This document shows, piece after piece, positions 12,210 to 12,394 of a DNA stretch of 12,394 bases. Every line of letters starts with the position of its first letter. Position 1 is the first letter of the stretch. This DNA is from Hungatella sp. UBA7603 (GTDB taxonomy: Bacteria; Bacillota; Clostridia; Lachnospirales; Lachnospiraceae). The notes below the pieces were generated by a model that saw only the letters and a program-made list of their open reading frames with translations, was not told the DNA's origin and ran no database searches. The DNA lies in contig DLJZ01000023.1 in NCBI GenBank assembly GCA_002478865.1, positions 1 to 12,394 of the forward strand, read 5' to 3'. A program made the translations under genes and the position numbers.

Positions 12210-12394
12210 TCAAAGCCTCCCTATAATTTCCCTGTCAAAAAACTCCTTCGTGTCTTCTGGCTTTAAAGAATACAACTGGCCATCAACGGTCACACAAACA
12301 CCGCTCACGCAATTGCCGCTGCAAAAGGAACCGTTTAAATCCACCTGTTCCTCCAGATGACGCTCCTTTACCATAGACTGAAGCTGTGCTACAA
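12210..12394 (-). CDS. Thioredoxin-like [2Fe-2S] ferredoxin, C-terminal part (truncated by window edge)
   Basis: The last 60 codons of a gene entering from the right edge, ending TGA at 12210-12212. The visible part reads as a thioredoxin-fold ferredoxin C-terminal half: LNGSFCSGNCVSGVCVTVDG carries a C-x3-C pair (plus a further Cys) followed by a beta strand and a short helix ending FFDREIIGRL. The first two cluster cysteines would lie beyond the window. It sits immediately upstream of hydS in the same operon, so it probably passes electrons to or from HydS. Small proteins of this type are known companions of HydS-like genes. The start and total length cannot be determined here. Confidence 0.7.
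   Translation of the reverse strand, partial: VAQLQSMVKERHLEEQVDLNGSFCSGNCVSGVCVTVDGQLYSLKPEDTKEFFDREIIGRL

Noticed and set aside
12091..12360. Plus-strand ORF of 89 codons at the right edge
   Set aside because: It lies opposite hydS and the truncated ferredoxin gene, both of which have clear cysteine motifs on the minus strand.

Overview
This window looks chromosomal and comes from a spore-forming, strictly anaerobic member of the Clostridia. The protein style fits Lachnospiraceae of the Lacrimispora / former Clostridium cluster XIVa type (inference; no search was run). Three things point there: three different [FeFe]-hydrogenase proteins, a pair of CotF-type spore coat genes, and AT-rich intergenic DNA with strong AGGAGG ribosome binding sites. 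No transposase, integrase, CRISPR array, tRNA or rRNA was seen.

Layout. 92-1108 (-) encodes an exported polysaccharide deacetylase with a low-complexity Ser/Gln/Glu/Thr linker. 1109-1405 holds a terminator hairpin and possibly a very small transcription unit. 1406-1756 (-) encodes a DRTGG-domain protein divergent from the main operon. 1955-6982 (+) is a five-gene operon: hydC (NuoE-like), a GHKL ATPase, a small thioredoxin-fold ferredoxin, hydB (NuoF-like) and hydA. It ends in a strong intrinsic terminator. 7212-7644 (+) is a two-gene spore coat unit with its own candidate SigG promoter. A bidirectional terminator at 7688-7738 separates it from a convergent operon on the minus strand, transcribed from beyond the right edge: a truncated thioredoxin-like ferredoxin, a PAS-linked sensory-type hydrogenase (HydS-like), a SpoIIE-type phosphatase and a monomeric group B-type hydrogenase.

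How the parts fit. HydA, HydB and HydC have the cofactor motifs of the NAD(H)/ferredoxin-linked, electron-bifurcating or confurcating trimeric hydrogenase, which balances H2, NADH and reduced ferredoxin in fermentation. The minus-strand operon looks like the sensing side: an H-cluster protein fused to a PAS domain, translationally coupled to a PP2C/SpoIIE phosphatase. The GHKL ATPase in the catalytic operon lacks a histidine-phosphorelay domain and resembles anti-sigma kinases. The two operons together therefore carry a kinase-like and a phosphatase-like protein, which could form an H2- or redox-responsive phospho-switch (inference). The divergent hydC/DRTGG intergenic region carries two TTGT...ACAA palindromes that could be redox-regulator sites. 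No HydEFG maturase gene lies in the window.
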